64,000 bases of DNA from Candidatus Galacturonatibacter soehngenii (GCF_008830185.1 NZ_WAGX01000004.1:620001-684000); one strand, 5' to 3'; shown: positions 24,510 through 34,525, numbered from the stretch's first letter. Notes: generated by a model not told the origin, from the sequence alone. Numbers and translations: made by a program.

Positions 24510-25979
24510 CTAAATTACATTACTTATGGAATCGGCAATGTCTCTTGCCAAGATACCATACTGACCCATTTTTTGTGCTGCCTTATCACCAGACAGTCCG
24601 TGTATATAAACACCTAGCGCTGCACCTTCAAATATTTCCATGTGCTGTGCCAAAAGTCCTGTTATGATACCTGATAAGATATCACCAGAGCCAGCTTTTG
24701 CCATTCCATTGTTTCCACTCTGATTTATATATATTTGGTTATCACCTGCAACTATCGTTCTTGTATCTTTTAATACACATACCAATTTATGCATGGATGC
24801 CAGTTTTGTTGCTGTTTGAATTAAGTTATCCTTTATTTTAGCTATCTTTGTTTGGCAAATGCCAGACATTTCTTTTAAATGTGGTGTCATTACTACATCT
24901 TTCATAGTTTCATTCCAAAGTTCTTGATGCATTGCCATTAAATTGATTGCATCTGCATCTATCACAAGTGGACAATTTCTTTTTTGCAGTACCAATTTTA
25001 ATATTCTTTTTGCAGTTTCACTTTTTCCAATACCTGGTCCAATATTTATTACATCTGCCCAAGAAATTGCATCTTCTATCATCTCTAAATCAGGGTTTTG
25101 TGTTTGATAAGTACTAAGGATAGCTTCTGGTAAAAGTGATTGAAGTATTTCTCGATTTTCTTGTGGCGTAACAATTCTTACCAATCCGCAACCTGTTTTA
25201 TATGCTGCATATGCTGCAAGGTATGCTGCCCCTGCCATATTAACACTTCCTGCTATGATAAGTGCTTTCCCATAGGTACCCTTGTTTGAATACGCTACCC
25301 TTTTTGGTAATCGATTCAAATCTTTTTTGGTATAAGATACGATTGCATTTATTTTATCTGCTCCATATACTCCAATGTCACATACGATTATTTTATTACA
25401 ATACGAAGCTCCAGGATATAATACATGCCCTAGCTTTTTATAGGCTATGGCAACTGTAAGGTCTGCCTTTACTGCACTTCCCATTACTTTTCCTGTATCT
25501 GCTGATATTCCAGACGGTATATCAACTGCTACTTTAAACCCTTTTGCTTCATTTATATAATGTATTGCCTCTTTATAGCTACCTTCAATTTCTCTTGATA
25601 CTCCTATTCCAAACAAAGCATCTATAATTACATTATATTCAGAATTATCGAAGGTGCTATATATTTTAACATTATATTTTTTAGCAATTGCTATTTGTCT
25701 CTTCGTCTCAACCGTTGCCTGATTCTCATCTCCAATTAAGACAATTCGAACTTGTTTTCCTTCTAACGTCAACATTCTTCCAATTGCAATACCGTCCCCG
25801 CCATTGTTACCAGTACCACAAACAATCAATATGCGTTCTGGTGAAGGTATTGAGTTATTTAACGCTTTTATCACTCCTAACGCTGCCTTTTCCATCAAAA
25901 CAGCAGAAGGTACTCCTATTTCCTCTATCGTTATTAGATCAAGTTGTTTCATTTCATGACTGGTAAGTATATATTCCAT
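24510..25979 (-). CDS. nnr: Bifunctional NAD(P)H-hydrate epimerase / ADP-dependent dehydratase
   Basis: A 489-residue fusion that repairs damaged NAD(P)H. The N-terminal YjeF_N epimerase domain (about 1-215) has GTGNNGGDGIAIGRML and the PSGISADTG segment. The C-terminal ribokinase-like dehydratase domain (about 225-489) has NIGPGIGKS, MTPHLKEMS and the AKAGSGDILSGIITGLLAQ motif with the catalytic aspartate. It lies between acpS and alr in one leftward operon, a common order in Bacillota. Confidence 0.93.
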   Translation of the reverse strand: MEYILTSHEMKQLDLITIEEIGVPSAVLMEKAALGVIKALNNSIPSPERILIVCGTGNNGGDGIAIGRMLTLEGKQVRIVLIGDENQATVETKRQIAIAKKYNVKIYSTFDNSEYNVIIDALFGIGVSREIEGSYKEAIHYINEAKGFKVAVDIPSGISADTGKVMGSAVKADLTVAIAYKKLGHVLYPGASYCNKIIVCDIGVYGADKINAIVSYTKKDLNRLPKRVAYSNKGTYGKALIIAGSVNMAGAAYLAAYAAYKTGCGLVRIVTPQENREILQSLLPEAILSTYQTQNPDLEMIEDAISWADVINIGPGIGKSETAKRILKLVLQKRNCPLVIDADAINLMAMHQELWNETMKDVVMTPHLKEMSGICQTKIAKIKDNLIQTATKLASMHKLVCVLKDTRTIVAGDNQIYINQSGNNGMAKAGSGDILSGIITGLLAQHMEIFEGAALGVYIHGLSGDKAAQKMGQYGILARDIADSISNVI

Positions 25980-25993
25980 CTCACAACCTCCTG

Positions 25994-26353
25994 TTATGAT
26001 TCTCCTACTACATAGGCTAATGCAAAGTCTTTTGTATTAGATATACTGACATGAAGCTTGGTGATTTTATTTTTCTTTGCAATTATAAGAGCATTGCGAT
26101 AAAGATTTACATATGGTCTTCCAAGTTCATCACGTAATACTTCAATATCTATCAACTCAAAACCTCTTATTCCTGTACCAAATACTTTTGACACTGCTTC
26201 TTTTACTGCAAAATTACCTGCAGCCTTTGTATAATTCTTACCAATTAATTCTCTTTCTTTATCTGTAAAACAACGCACAAAGAAAGCCTCTCTTGCACAG
26301 GCTTTTTTTATGCGTTGAATTTCAATTAAATCTGTTCCTATTCCTATTATCAT
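25994..26353 (-). CDS. acpS: Holo-[acyl-carrier-protein] synthase
   Basis: 119 residues, standard AcpS length. It has IGIGTDLIEIQRIK with the magnesium-binding aspartate, and the FAVKEAVSKVFGTG block with the second acidic ligand. It transfers 4'-phosphopantetheine from CoA to ACP for fatty acid synthesis. Its start overlaps the stop of the coiled-coil protein gene (ATGA), and the NAD(P)H-hydrate repair gene follows 14 bp later. Confidence 0.94.
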   Translation of the reverse strand: MIIGIGTDLIEIQRIKKACAREAFFVRCFTDKERELIGKNYTKAAGNFAVKEAVSKVFGTGIRGFELIDIEVLRDELGRPYVNLYRNALIIAKKNKITKLHVSISNTKDFALAYVVGES

Positions 26354-26973
26354 TCTTCTGATGGAGCCTCATCATGATACAAATCAAATACATCCAAAAC
26401 TTCAAATCCTAAAATATCATGCATATAGGAATATATTTGATTTGTTTCTTCTTGAATTTCTTGTTTTTTTACAATGTTATTCTTTAATTCTAAGCGAACC
26501 TCTTCAATCCATGTATTAATTAATTCAATATTTTTTTTATTAACCTTCATTGCATCGTAGCAAATACTCATACCTTCAATCAGCAGTCTTTTATTTACCC
26601 GATCAATTTCCATTGGCAGCTCTTCTAATTCCTTCTCGCCACTTGAAATTTTCTTATTTATATCCTTAATTAACTTTTGACTGGCATCTAGCTTTTTGAT
26701 TTTAAATTCGCCATTATGTTCTTCAACATTCGGATCCATATTTTCTAATATCTTATCCATTAAAGTCTTCTTGGCCTTTTCCATTTCTTTTAAATCGTTA
26801 TAAAGCTGACCTTGGCGCCTTAAAAGCTTATTAAGTTTTTTTTCTAAGTTTGTTAATGTGAAGGTTCTTAAATTATTATCAAATAATAGATACCATTTTT
26901 GATCCAACGTAACAAGTGGAATTTTTTTATCCTTCAGTGCTTCTTCAAATCTTTCTAAATCCTTATCCTTCAC
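26350..26973 (-). CDS. Coiled-coil protein of unknown function in the acpS operon
   Basis: 207 residues, starting at a GTG with AAGGGGTG upstream. It is very rich in Lys, Glu, Leu and Asn, with long predicted coiled-coil helices (about 45-75, 95-135 and 145-180) and no cysteine motif, signal peptide or membrane segment. I do not recognise a domain. It overlaps acpS by four bases and follows rex by 46 bp, so it is co-transcribed with them. The position suggests a conserved cytoplasmic accessory protein of this lineage. Confidence 0.7.
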   Translation of the reverse strand: MKDKDLERFEEALKDKKIPLVTLDQKWYLLFDNNLRTFTLTNLEKKLNKLLRRQGQLYNDLKEMEKAKKTLMDKILENMDPNVEEHNGEFKIKKLDASQKLIKDINKKISSGEKELEELPMEIDRVNKRLLIEGMSICYDAMKVNKKNIELINTWIEEVRLELKNNIVKKQEIQEETNQIYSYMHDILGFEVLDVFDLYHDEAPSEE

Positions 26974-27019
26974 GCTACAAACACCCCTTGTATCTTTATC
27001 TTATGAATACCCCATGTTG

Positions 27020-27676
27020 CTAATTATCATTTTCGTTAAGTCGTTCTTTTTCATAACGGGTTATGTTATAAGATAACCTCATTAAACTTTCTGATAAATG
27101 TACATTTTCAATTAATATATCATCGGGAAGGTTCAAATCCGTATGTGCAAAATTCCAAATTGCTTTTACACCATACTTTACTAATAATTCCGCCATTTCA
27201 GCTGCTTTTGTTTTTGGAATAGTCAAAGCTGCAATCTGTACATTATTATCTTTAATAAATTGTTCGAGTTCATCAATCATTCGAATCTCAATTCCTCTTA
27301 CGGTAACACCCTGAAGTCTTGGATTTACATCAAAAATTCCTTTTATAATAAATCCTCTTTTTTCAAAAGCTCCATAATTTGCAATCGCCTGTCCCAGATT
27401 ACCTGCACCCACAATAATGACATTATGGTTTTTATCAAGTCCCAAAATCTTACCAATTTCTGTATAGAGATGCTTTACGTTATATCCATATCCTTGCTGA
27501 CCAAAGCCACCAAAATTATTTAAATCTTGTCTTATCTGTGACGCTGTAACCTTCATCTTTGAACTTAGTTCATTTGATGATATTCTTTCAACACCACTTT
27601 CCATTAATTCACCCAAATATCTATAGTACCTAGGCAATCTTTTAATGACCGCTTTTGAAATTTCTTTTTCTTCCAC
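27020..27676 (-). CDS. rex: Redox-sensing transcriptional repressor Rex
   Basis: 218 residues. An N-terminal winged helix (about 1-80, with SSNELSSKMKVTASQIRQDLNNFG) is followed by a Rossmann domain with the NADH motif GAGNLGQAIANYG (about 91-103) and the domain-swapping C-terminal helix. Rex senses the NADH/NAD+ ratio and represses fermentation genes when NADH is low. A good Rex operator (27742-27759) lies in its own upstream region, so it is probably autoregulated. Confidence 0.95.
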   Translation of the reverse strand: MEEKEISKAVIKRLPRYYRYLGELMESGVERISSNELSSKMKVTASQIRQDLNNFGGFGQQGYGYNVKHLYTEIGKILGLDKNHNVIIVGAGNLGQAIANYGAFEKRGFIIKGIFDVNPRLQGVTVRGIEIRMIDELEQFIKDNNVQIAALTIPKTKAAEMAELLVKYGVKAIWNFAHTDLNLPDDILIENVHLSESLMRLSYNITRYEKERLNENDN

Positions 27677-27741
27677 GGATTCGCCTCCTATCTAAAACAT
27701 ATACTTAAATTATATATAAATGACAAAAAGATGTCAATCTA

Positions 27742-27759
27742 TTGTTATTATTCTAACAA
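27742..27759. promoter_or_regulatory. Rex operator TTGTTA-N6-TAACAA
   Basis: The 18-bp palindrome TTGTTATTATTCTAACAA matches the general Rex site (TTGTTAANNNNTTAACAA) in its outer half-sites and spacing. It lies 66 bp upstream of rex and about 120 bp upstream of the divergent PHP gene, so it could control both. Confidence 0.75.
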
Positions 27760-27880
27760 TTTATATAAAGTTTTTTGTATTCAATCGTGTTATAATCAAT
27801 TTGTACAGTCAAATATCTTTATGTTTTGCTACAGATATTGACCGACATAAATATAGTAGCAAGGAAAGGAATTAAAACCT

Positions 27881-28717
27881 ATGAAATATATTGATCTTCA
27901 TGTCCATTCGAATGCATCTGACGGCACCTATGCTCCATCTCAACTGGTTGAATATGCACTACAAAAAAAATTAAGTGCATTTGCCTTAACAGATCACGAT
28001 ACCATCTCTGGTATTGAATCTGCTATTCAAAGCTCAAAGAATACTTTCGTTACAGTCATACCAGGTGTAGAGTTATCTACTACGTATCATAGCAAGGATG
28101 TCCATATTTTAGGATTATTTATTGATTATACTAGTGAATGGCTAATAAATCAACTAAATGAATTAAATAACTTGAGATCAAAAAGAAATGTTTTAATGTG
28201 CGAGCTGCTTTCAAAAGAAGGATTTGACATATCGATTTCAAAATTACATGAAAAATTCGGCGATACTGTAATCACGAGAGCACACTTTGCCAGATACCTA
28301 CTTGATAAGGGCTACACCACCTCAATGAAGGAAGCCTTTGATAAATACATTGATAAAGGTGGTCCTTGTTATGTTCCCAAAGTTAAATGTACTCCAAAAC
28401 AGGCAATCGACATAATAAAAAAAGCGGGTGGTGTGCCAATTCTTGCGCATCCTTTGTTATACCACTTCTCCAACGAAGAATTGGAGGAATTGATTATTTT
28501 TCTCAAAAATAATGGACTAGAAGGAATCGAGGCAATTTATTCCTTAAATGAAGGAAAGGATGAGGAAAACATGCTAGGGCTAGCAAAAAAATATAATTTA
28601 AAAATTACGGGTGGTTCTGATTTTCATGGTAGCAATAAGCCCGATATTGATCTTGGTGTCGGCAAAGGTAATTTACGTATTCCTTTTTCCCTTCTTGAAC
28701 AATTTACACTCTCTTAA
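27881..28717 (+). CDS. PHP-domain phosphoesterase (TrpH/YciV-like)
   Basis: 278 residues. PHP motifs: DLHVHSNASDGTY (metal ligands), LTDHDTISG, PGVELSTTY, ILAHPLLY and the terminal GGSDFHGSNKP. This set is typical of the cytoplasmic PHP proteins that hydrolyse 3'-phosphates from nucleotides or short RNAs. It is divergent from rex and shares its upstream region. Its last 45 bp overlap, on the opposite strand, the end of an ABC permease gene, so there is no room for a separate terminator between them. Confidence 0.88.
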   Translation: MKYIDLHVHSNASDGTYAPSQLVEYALQKKLSAFALTDHDTISGIESAIQSSKNTFVTVIPGVELSTTYHSKDVHILGLFIDYTSEWLINQLNELNNLRSKRNVLMCELLSKEGFDISISKLHEKFGDTVITRAHFARYLLDKGYTTSMKEAFDKYIDKGGPCYVPKVKCTPKQAIDIIKKAGGVPILAHPLLYHFSNEELEELIIFLKNNGLEGIEAIYSLNEGKDEENMLGLAKKYNLKITGGSDFHGSNKPDIDLGVGKGNLRIPFSLLEQFTLS

Positions 28718-29578
28718 CGGATTGATTTTAGCTTGTGCGATTACAACAAAAACAGTTGAAAGTGCAAGCTGAATCACCATACTAATACCGATCCAATATT
28801 TTACAACTAAGTTATTATCATAATTTCCAAATTGATTGCAGATAGACATAATCTCACTTGAGCCCCCTGCCTGCTTACTGATTAAACCAGCAAATGTTAT
28901 GATTGGATTGATTAGCAATACATAAATTGCGCCTTTTATATCAGTGACAGAATCCACAATCGCAGTATTTTTGGTTTGCTCAAACGAATAAACTCCTTGA
29001 ACGAACAAATAGGTGCCAACAAAAATAAATAACAATGTTGTATAGGTTAAAACAGTTGCAGACGTTGTCTTTTTAAAAAGAGAGGAAAAGAAAAGACCTA
29101 TGGTGCCTATAAATACTGCTTCTACCACTAACAATAAGATGAGTATTAATAAATCAACAATCTTAATCCCTCCAAAAACAAAAACAATGGAAACGATTGG
29201 CAGGCTAGTGGTCGCTAATAACAATACAACTAGCAGAGAACTTTGTAATTTCCCCATAATGATTTGCCAAGGTTTCAATTGCGTTGATAATAAAATATCA
29301 AGTGTTTGACGTTCTCTTTCTCCTGAAATAGCGCCCGCTGTTAGTCCTGGAATAATTAAAATCAACATACCAAATTGTATATACGCCATGATAATGTAGA
29401 TTTGAATGATACTCTTATATTCAACCGAACCTGTAAACCTTGACGTATGAAGCATGTCATAGAAAATCGCAAAAGCAACAAGAGCTAATATTATATTATA
29501 GATAAATATGACCACAGATATCTTTATGGATCTTTCGAATATACGAAGTTCTTTTCCAAAAACTGGATTTAATTTCAC
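28673..29578 (-). CDS. ABC-2 type permease of a two-component/ABC operon
   Basis: A 301-residue membrane protein with six hydrophobic segments and the AGAISGERERQTLDILLSTQL loop typical of ABC-2 (NatB/GldF-like) permeases. It starts at a GTG that overlaps the ATPase stop (TAGTG). It is the last gene of a five-gene operon, and its final 45 bp overlap the convergent PHP gene. The transported substrate is unknown. Confidence 0.85.
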   Translation of the reverse strand: MKLNPVFGKELRIFERSIKISVVIFIYNIILALVAFAIFYDMLHTSRFTGSVEYKSIIQIYIIMAYIQFGMLILIIPGLTAGAISGERERQTLDILLSTQLKPWQIIMGKLQSSLLVVLLLATTSLPIVSIVFVFGGIKIVDLLILILLLVVEAVFIGTIGLFFSSLFKKTTSATVLTYTTLLFIFVGTYLFVQGVYSFEQTKNTAIVDSVTDIKGAIYVLLINPIITFAGLISKQAGGSSEIMSICNQFGNYDNNLVVKYWIGISMVIQLALSTVFVVIAQAKINPLRECKLFKKGKRNT

Positions 29579-30507
29579 TAAAATTCACTTCCTTTTTCTA
29601 TAATCTTTAAAAACAAGGACTCAAGGTTGCTTTGCTCTCTTTTGAATGATATAACTAATACTCCACTCTCAATTAACTCTTTGAGTAAATTCGCTTCGTC
29701 TTCTTTTCTTCCAATGAAAGTAACCATAATCTTGTTTTCTTCCACAGAAAGTGTTCTTACATACTTATTCTTCTTCAATATAAGAACCGCTTTATTTACG
29801 TTATCTAGAACATGTACAAGCAGTGGGTTTGAAGAATCCACTTGAAACATGATTTCTTCAATATTACCATTCATAATCACTCTTCCCTTTTCAATAATAC
29901 AAATACTACTGCATAGCTCTGCTAATTCGGTTAAAATATGAGAACTAATTATAATGGTTTTACCTGTCTCGCTCAAATGCCTAAGTATCGACTTTAATTG
30001 ATGTCTTGTATAAGGATCTAGTCCCGATGCAGGCTCATCTAAAATTAAAATATCTGGATTGTGCACTAAGGTACGAGCAAGGCAAAGTCTTTGCTTCATT
30101 CCTCTTGAAAGACTATCAACATATTCATTTACCTTTTCTTGCAAATCAACCAGTTCCAACAATTCTTTGGCTCTTTCCCTAGCCACATCATCTGATATTC
30201 CATATGCGGCACTATAAAAAAGAAGATATTCTATCACCGTCAAATTATCATAGACGCCAAAAAAATCGGGCATATAGCCAATTGTCTTTTTTAATCTGGT
30301 GATGTCTTTTAAGATGTTTTCATTATCAATGGTTATTGTTCCTGCATCTGCTGGCAAAAGTCCAGACAAAATTTTCATAATCGTAGTTTTACCAGCTCCA
30401 TTTGGTCCAACAAAACCATATATATCTCCTTCTTTTACACTTAGTGTAAAGTCATCCACAGCTTTAAAATCACCATAAGACTTCGTTAGATTTTTAATTT
30501 CCAGCAT
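29578..30507 (-). CDS. ABC transporter ATP-binding protein (NatA/GldA-like)
   Basis: 309 residues. Walker A GPNGAGKTT, signature LSRGMKQRL, Walker B LILDEPASGLDP and a switch histidine in ISSHILTEL, followed by a roughly 90-residue C-terminal extension typical of the NatA/CcmA drug-exporter and gliding-type ATPases. It overlaps the large membrane protein gene upstream by 14 bp and the permease downstream by one base. Confidence 0.88.
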   Translation of the reverse strand: MLEIKNLTKSYGDFKAVDDFTLSVKEGDIYGFVGPNGAGKTTIMKILSGLLPADAGTITIDNENILKDITRLKKTIGYMPDFFGVYDNLTVIEYLLFYSAAYGISDDVARERAKELLELVDLQEKVNEYVDSLSRGMKQRLCLARTLVHNPDILILDEPASGLDPYTRHQLKSILRHLSETGKTIIISSHILTELAELCSSICIIEKGRVIMNGNIEEIMFQVDSSNPLLVHVLDNVNKAVLILKKNKYVRTLSVEENKIMVTFIGRKEDEANLLKELIESGVLVISFKREQSNLESLFLKIIEKGSEF

Positions 30508-32677
30508 CTCTCACCCTCCCTATGGTTGATAACGAAGGCAGCAATGCCTGTTTTCCCTCTTTGTCAAATTGCTCTACATATTTAATTACTATCTCATTCT
30601 CTTCGTTTAAATAAGGCTTAAGATTCGTTGCTGTCACCTTTTTTATCGATAAATCAAATGGGTCATATAAGGTGGTGCTTCTGTTATAAAAATAAATATG
30701 ACCTGAAAAAGGTTTATAATACTCCTCATCATAATAGCTTAAATCGTTAAAATATAAACTAATATCAGTTAGATCTTTGCCTAAACTATAAGTTAGAATC
30801 ATTTCATCTGTATACATAATATCACCTGATGAACTATACTCTTCGTTCTTAATCGGAACATAGGTTGTATAAAGAGAACCATCACTTGAATAGTTCGCAT
30901 GTACAGGCACCTCTATCAATGTCATCCCGTATGCATCATAAGAAGAATCCAACTGCAATTCCAATTGATTTGCATCCTTCGTAAATCCAATCAAAAATGC
31001 ATTATCATTATAAACATTAAACCTATTCTCCATATAAAAATCCAAAATTGTCTTTTTTTGATTTTGGGTCATATATCCTTCCTTGATATAACCGTTTTTA
31101 TCTACCTTTAATCCAGCTATCTCATTCGTAAGACCATATTTAAACTTCGGATTATACGTATATATTTTCATATTTGATAAATCAATCGTAGATTCTGCTG
31201 GAATCGTACTTAAGAAAATAATCTTGTTAAAGATAATAATTGCAGCATTTTCTATCGGCTCTTCTAAATGATTCGTAACCGTTCCTTTTACCTGATCGCC
31301 AAAAAGATTCATATCTACCCGTATCAAGCTACTTCCTGATTTATTTTCTGATTTTTCAGCATAAAAATATTCTTTTGTGAAGGCTACATCATTTTTCACA
31401 TTTATGATATTTTCCTGCTCATTTTTTGTAATGCCGATATTATAAGATTCTAACTTAACTTTCTTTCTTCGATCATTGTAATAAGAATATTCATATATAG
31501 GTTTTAGGGAATACTCTTTATCTAAATATAGTTTATATTCATTATTATATGGTGCTCGAATATTAAAATAAACACTATTGTCAACGCTATCATCATTATA
31601 AGTAACTATTTTAAAATAATTTATAAATGGTGCTTTTAATCTTGTATTTGTTCCCAAAACGATTACAATCAAGACAAACAAAATAGAGAGTACTACTTCA
31701 CACCCCCAGAAAAGATTTCTTTTATTTAATTTCTTTAAAATAAGATAAAGACAAGGACCAACTAAAACAATATAAATGGCTATAACAACGGCAAATAACG
31801 TAAAGCTTGGGAGTTCATTCATGAACACATTACTAAGTGCAGTTGTAATGGACCAATTTACATAACTTCGATAGGAATACTCCAGTTTTTTTAATTGGCT
31901 TTCAGGTACCAATCTTTCCCACGAAATGTCATTTGGCTGTTTAGAAAGATTGCTAAGATTTACGATATAGCCACCATTTTTTTCCCAATTATGAATTACA
32001 TTCTTCTGCTCTTTAGAAAGCTTATCAAGTTCTTCTTGATTGGTTATTAATAGATTAAAAATATCTAATCCGTAATTCTCAACTGGTATATCTTTTTCCT
32101 CTAGCATAACGGCACGAAAGGTATAATCATTGTATTGGTACAATGCCATATTTTCAAAATAATTTTGTACGGATAAATCATTTGATAAAATACCTGCATA
32201 GACATAATAGTAATAATCGTCAGCTTCAATTTCTTGCATACTGGTTAGGACAACATTATCATATTCATCATAAATTAAAACTTTTAAGCGGTTTAACTGA
32301 CTCATAAGCGGAATAATCATAGATACTTGCGTTGTACTATTTGATGCAATATTTACTTTTGATTCGTACATATAATTTTTTTCTTTAAAACCATTTAATA
32401 GAACCGTCTCTATGGTAGAATTGGTAGGAGTAACAAATGATTGTATTACCTGAACCTTCCCTTTTATCTCTTCTCCTTCGTTATAGATTGCAATACGAAT
32501 TGGTGTACATGAATCTATTTTTGTAATCCCTTGAAAACCATATGTAAATTCAATGGATAATTGATTCGTATCACTAGCCTTGGCAACTAGATGAGGAAAA
32601 ATTATAAAAAAAATGCAAATAAGAAATAAGTATAAAAGTTTGCTACACCATTGCTTTTTTCGTTGTAAGTATATCAT
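30494..32677 (-). CDS. Large membrane-anchored protein of the ABC operon
   Basis: 727 residues. It has an N-terminal signal or anchor (about 14-33, cleavage possible after VAKA), an extracytoplasmic region to about 285 with beta-rich blocks, two closely spaced membrane segments (about 290-345), then a second extracytoplasmic region to the C-terminus. It shows no enzyme motif I recognise. The tight overlaps with the kinase gene (ATGA) and with the ATPase suggest it works with the ABC transporter, much as GldG-like proteins accompany GldA/GldF. This is an analogy, not an identification. Confidence 0.7.
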   Translation of the reverse strand: MIYLQRKKQWCSKLLYLFLICIFFIIFPHLVAKASDTNQLSIEFTYGFQGITKIDSCTPIRIAIYNEGEEIKGKVQVIQSFVTPTNSTIETVLLNGFKEKNYMYESKVNIASNSTTQVSMIIPLMSQLNRLKVLIYDEYDNVVLTSMQEIEADDYYYYVYAGILSNDLSVQNYFENMALYQYNDYTFRAVMLEEKDIPVENYGLDIFNLLITNQEELDKLSKEQKNVIHNWEKNGGYIVNLSNLSKQPNDISWERLVPESQLKKLEYSYRSYVNWSITTALSNVFMNELPSFTLFAVVIAIYIVLVGPCLYLILKKLNKRNLFWGCEVVLSILFVLIVIVLGTNTRLKAPFINYFKIVTYNDDSVDNSVYFNIRAPYNNEYKLYLDKEYSLKPIYEYSYYNDRRKKVKLESYNIGITKNEQENIINVKNDVAFTKEYFYAEKSENKSGSSLIRVDMNLFGDQVKGTVTNHLEEPIENAAIIIFNKIIFLSTIPAESTIDLSNMKIYTYNPKFKYGLTNEIAGLKVDKNGYIKEGYMTQNQKKTILDFYMENRFNVYNDNAFLIGFTKDANQLELQLDSSYDAYGMTLIEVPVHANYSSDGSLYTTYVPIKNEEYSSSGDIMYTDEMILTYSLGKDLTDISLYFNDLSYYDEEYYKPFSGHIYFYNRSTTLYDPFDLSIKKVTATNLKPYLNEENEIVIKYVEQFDKEGKQALLPSLSTIGRVRDAGN

Positions 32678-33834
32678 TCTATCTTCCCCGCATTTCTATC
32701 ATGTTCCGTTACAAATTTTTCTTTATTTCCATTAAGATCAAAGGGCAAACAGACAGTAAACGTAGTTCCTTTTAAGCTACTTGTAACCTCAATTGTACCA
32801 TTATGCATATCCACAACGTTTTTAGCAATTGCAAGGCCAAGCCCTGTTCCTCCAGTATTTTCAGAACGTGACTGTTCAACACGGTAAAACTTCTTAAATA
32901 TATGATCTAGTTCATTATTAGGAATTACTTTACCATAGTTAATTACATCTACTTTCACCATATCTTTGATTTCACGGATGCAAACCTTTATCATTTTTCC
33001 ATCCGCTCCATATTTAATTGCATTATTTATCAAATTATCAAATAGTCTAGCAATTAATTCTCCGTCTGCCTCAATCAGAATGTCCTTTTGCTTAGCTTCA
33101 TATTCATATTCTAGATTATTCTCTTGAAAGCTTGGATAAAACTCATCCAGCAATTGCTCTAATAATTTTACAATATTAATGCTTCCTGGTCTAATTGCTA
33201 TCTTCCCATGATTTAATTTTGTAAAATCAAACAAATCATAAATTAGATTTTCCAATCGCTTGGATTTATTGTAAACAATATCAATGTATTTTTCTCTCGT
33301 CTGTTCCTCTAATTGTTTGTTCATTTTTAATAGTTCAAGATATCCTGTAATAGAAGTCAGTGGAGTTCTAAGGTCATGAGCAACACTTGTAATTAACTCG
33401 TTTTTACTTCTTTCCGTTTCTCTTTCTCGATCCATAATAATTAATACTTCTTTTGTCATTTTATTTATGTTTTGTGCAAGTCTAGCAAACTCATCATTTC
33501 CCTTTTCTTCCAGGTTTATATACAAATTACCGTCTGATATTTGCTCAATTCCCTTTGATAATTCATCAACATAAGTAAATAAATCACTAAGCATGATAAA
33601 AAAAGTAGTCAAAAAAACAAATATCCCACAAACTAATAAGATAACAAATCTTATAGTTGGATCAATACCATCTCTTCCAATGGCATAGCTTCGATATCCA
33701 TGCGTTCTCAAAAAATCAATTAGCATATGCATATCAATGATTAAAAATAATTCTACTGCCAATGTAATGGTGCAACTTACAATTGTATATCCAAATATTT
33801 TTTTTCGAAAGGTGTTAAAAAAATTATTTTTCAA
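32674..33834 (-). CDS. Sensor histidine kinase
   Basis: 386 residues, starting at a TTG that overlaps the regulator gene. There are two membrane segments (about 14-36 and 56-84) with a very short extracytoplasmic loop, then HAMP, the H-box SVAHDLRTPLTSITGYLELL, N-box DNLINNAIKYG and G-boxes ENTGGTGLGLAIAKN. The short loop places it among kinases that sense within the membrane or through a transporter, common for Bce-like ABC partners. Its partner regulator is immediately upstream. Confidence 0.9.
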   Translation of the reverse strand: MKNNFFNTFRKKIFGYTIVSCTITLAVELFLIIDMHMLIDFLRTHGYRSYAIGRDGIDPTIRFVILLVCGIFVFLTTFFIMLSDLFTYVDELSKGIEQISDGNLYINLEEKGNDEFARLAQNINKMTKEVLIIMDRERETERSKNELITSVAHDLRTPLTSITGYLELLKMNKQLEEQTREKYIDIVYNKSKRLENLIYDLFDFTKLNHGKIAIRPGSINIVKLLEQLLDEFYPSFQENNLEYEYEAKQKDILIEADGELIARLFDNLINNAIKYGADGKMIKVCIREIKDMVKVDVINYGKVIPNNELDHIFKKFYRVEQSRSENTGGTGLGLAIAKNVVDMHNGTIEVTSSLKGTTFTVCLPFDLNGNKEKFVTEHDRNAGKIE

Positions 33835-34525
33835 TTTTGTAACCTACCCCCCAAACGGTTGTAATAATTTTTTTATTTCTTGTATCCTCATGAAGCTTTC
33901 CTCTTAGTCTTCTGATATGTACCATGACTGTATTATTCGCTTCATATACCTTTTCATTCCATACTCTTTCAAATATCTCATCGGTACTAAACACACGTCC
34001 AGGGTTGGATGCCAATAGATATAGAATATCAAATTCAATTGGAGTTAGTTTCACTTCTTCTCCAAATACTGTTACCATGTGATTTTCTTTGTTGATTTGT
34101 AGTCCATGTATTTGAATATCACTTTCAATGACTTCAACAGGCTTACCAGGATTTAATTGCGTATAGCGTCTTAACTGGGATTTCACTCTTGCGGTTAGTT
34201 CTAGCGGATTAAAAGGCTTCACCACATAATCATCGGCTCCTGTACTTAGACCAAGTATCTTGTCCAAATCAGTTGATTTCGCACTTAACATAATAATAGG
34301 GATGTTATTGTACTCTCTGATTCTTCGACACATTTCTAATCCATCCATACCTGGCATCATAATATCAAGTAAAACTAACTCGATTTTATTTTGCTCTAGT
34401 ACTTTAAAGCCCTCTTCTGCACTGTAAGCTTTAAAAACTTTATAGCCATCACTTACCAAATATATTTCAACTAAGTCTGCAATTTCTTTTTCATCATCTA
34501 CAACTAATATATTAATGTTTGACAT
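33824..34525 (-). CDS. OmpR-family response regulator
   Basis: 233 residues: receiver domain with VDDEKE, the phosphoacceptor in LVLLDIMMP (D54) and KPFNP, then an OmpR winged helix ending TVWGVGYKIEK. It is the first gene of a five-gene leftward operon (regulator, kinase, large membrane protein, ATPase, permease) and probably controls it. The 259-bp divergent region with the HAD gene carries the promoters. Confidence 0.91.
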   Translation of the reverse strand: MSNINILVVDDEKEIADLVEIYLVSDGYKVFKAYSAEEGFKVLEQNKIELVLLDIMMPGMDGLEMCRRIREYNNIPIIMLSAKSTDLDKILGLSTGADDYVVKPFNPLELTARVKSQLRRYTQLNPGKPVEVIESDIQIHGLQINKENHMVTVFGEEVKLTPIEFDILYLLASNPGRVFSTDEIFERVWNEKVYEANNTVMVHIRRLRGKLHEDTRNKKIITTVWGVGYKIEK

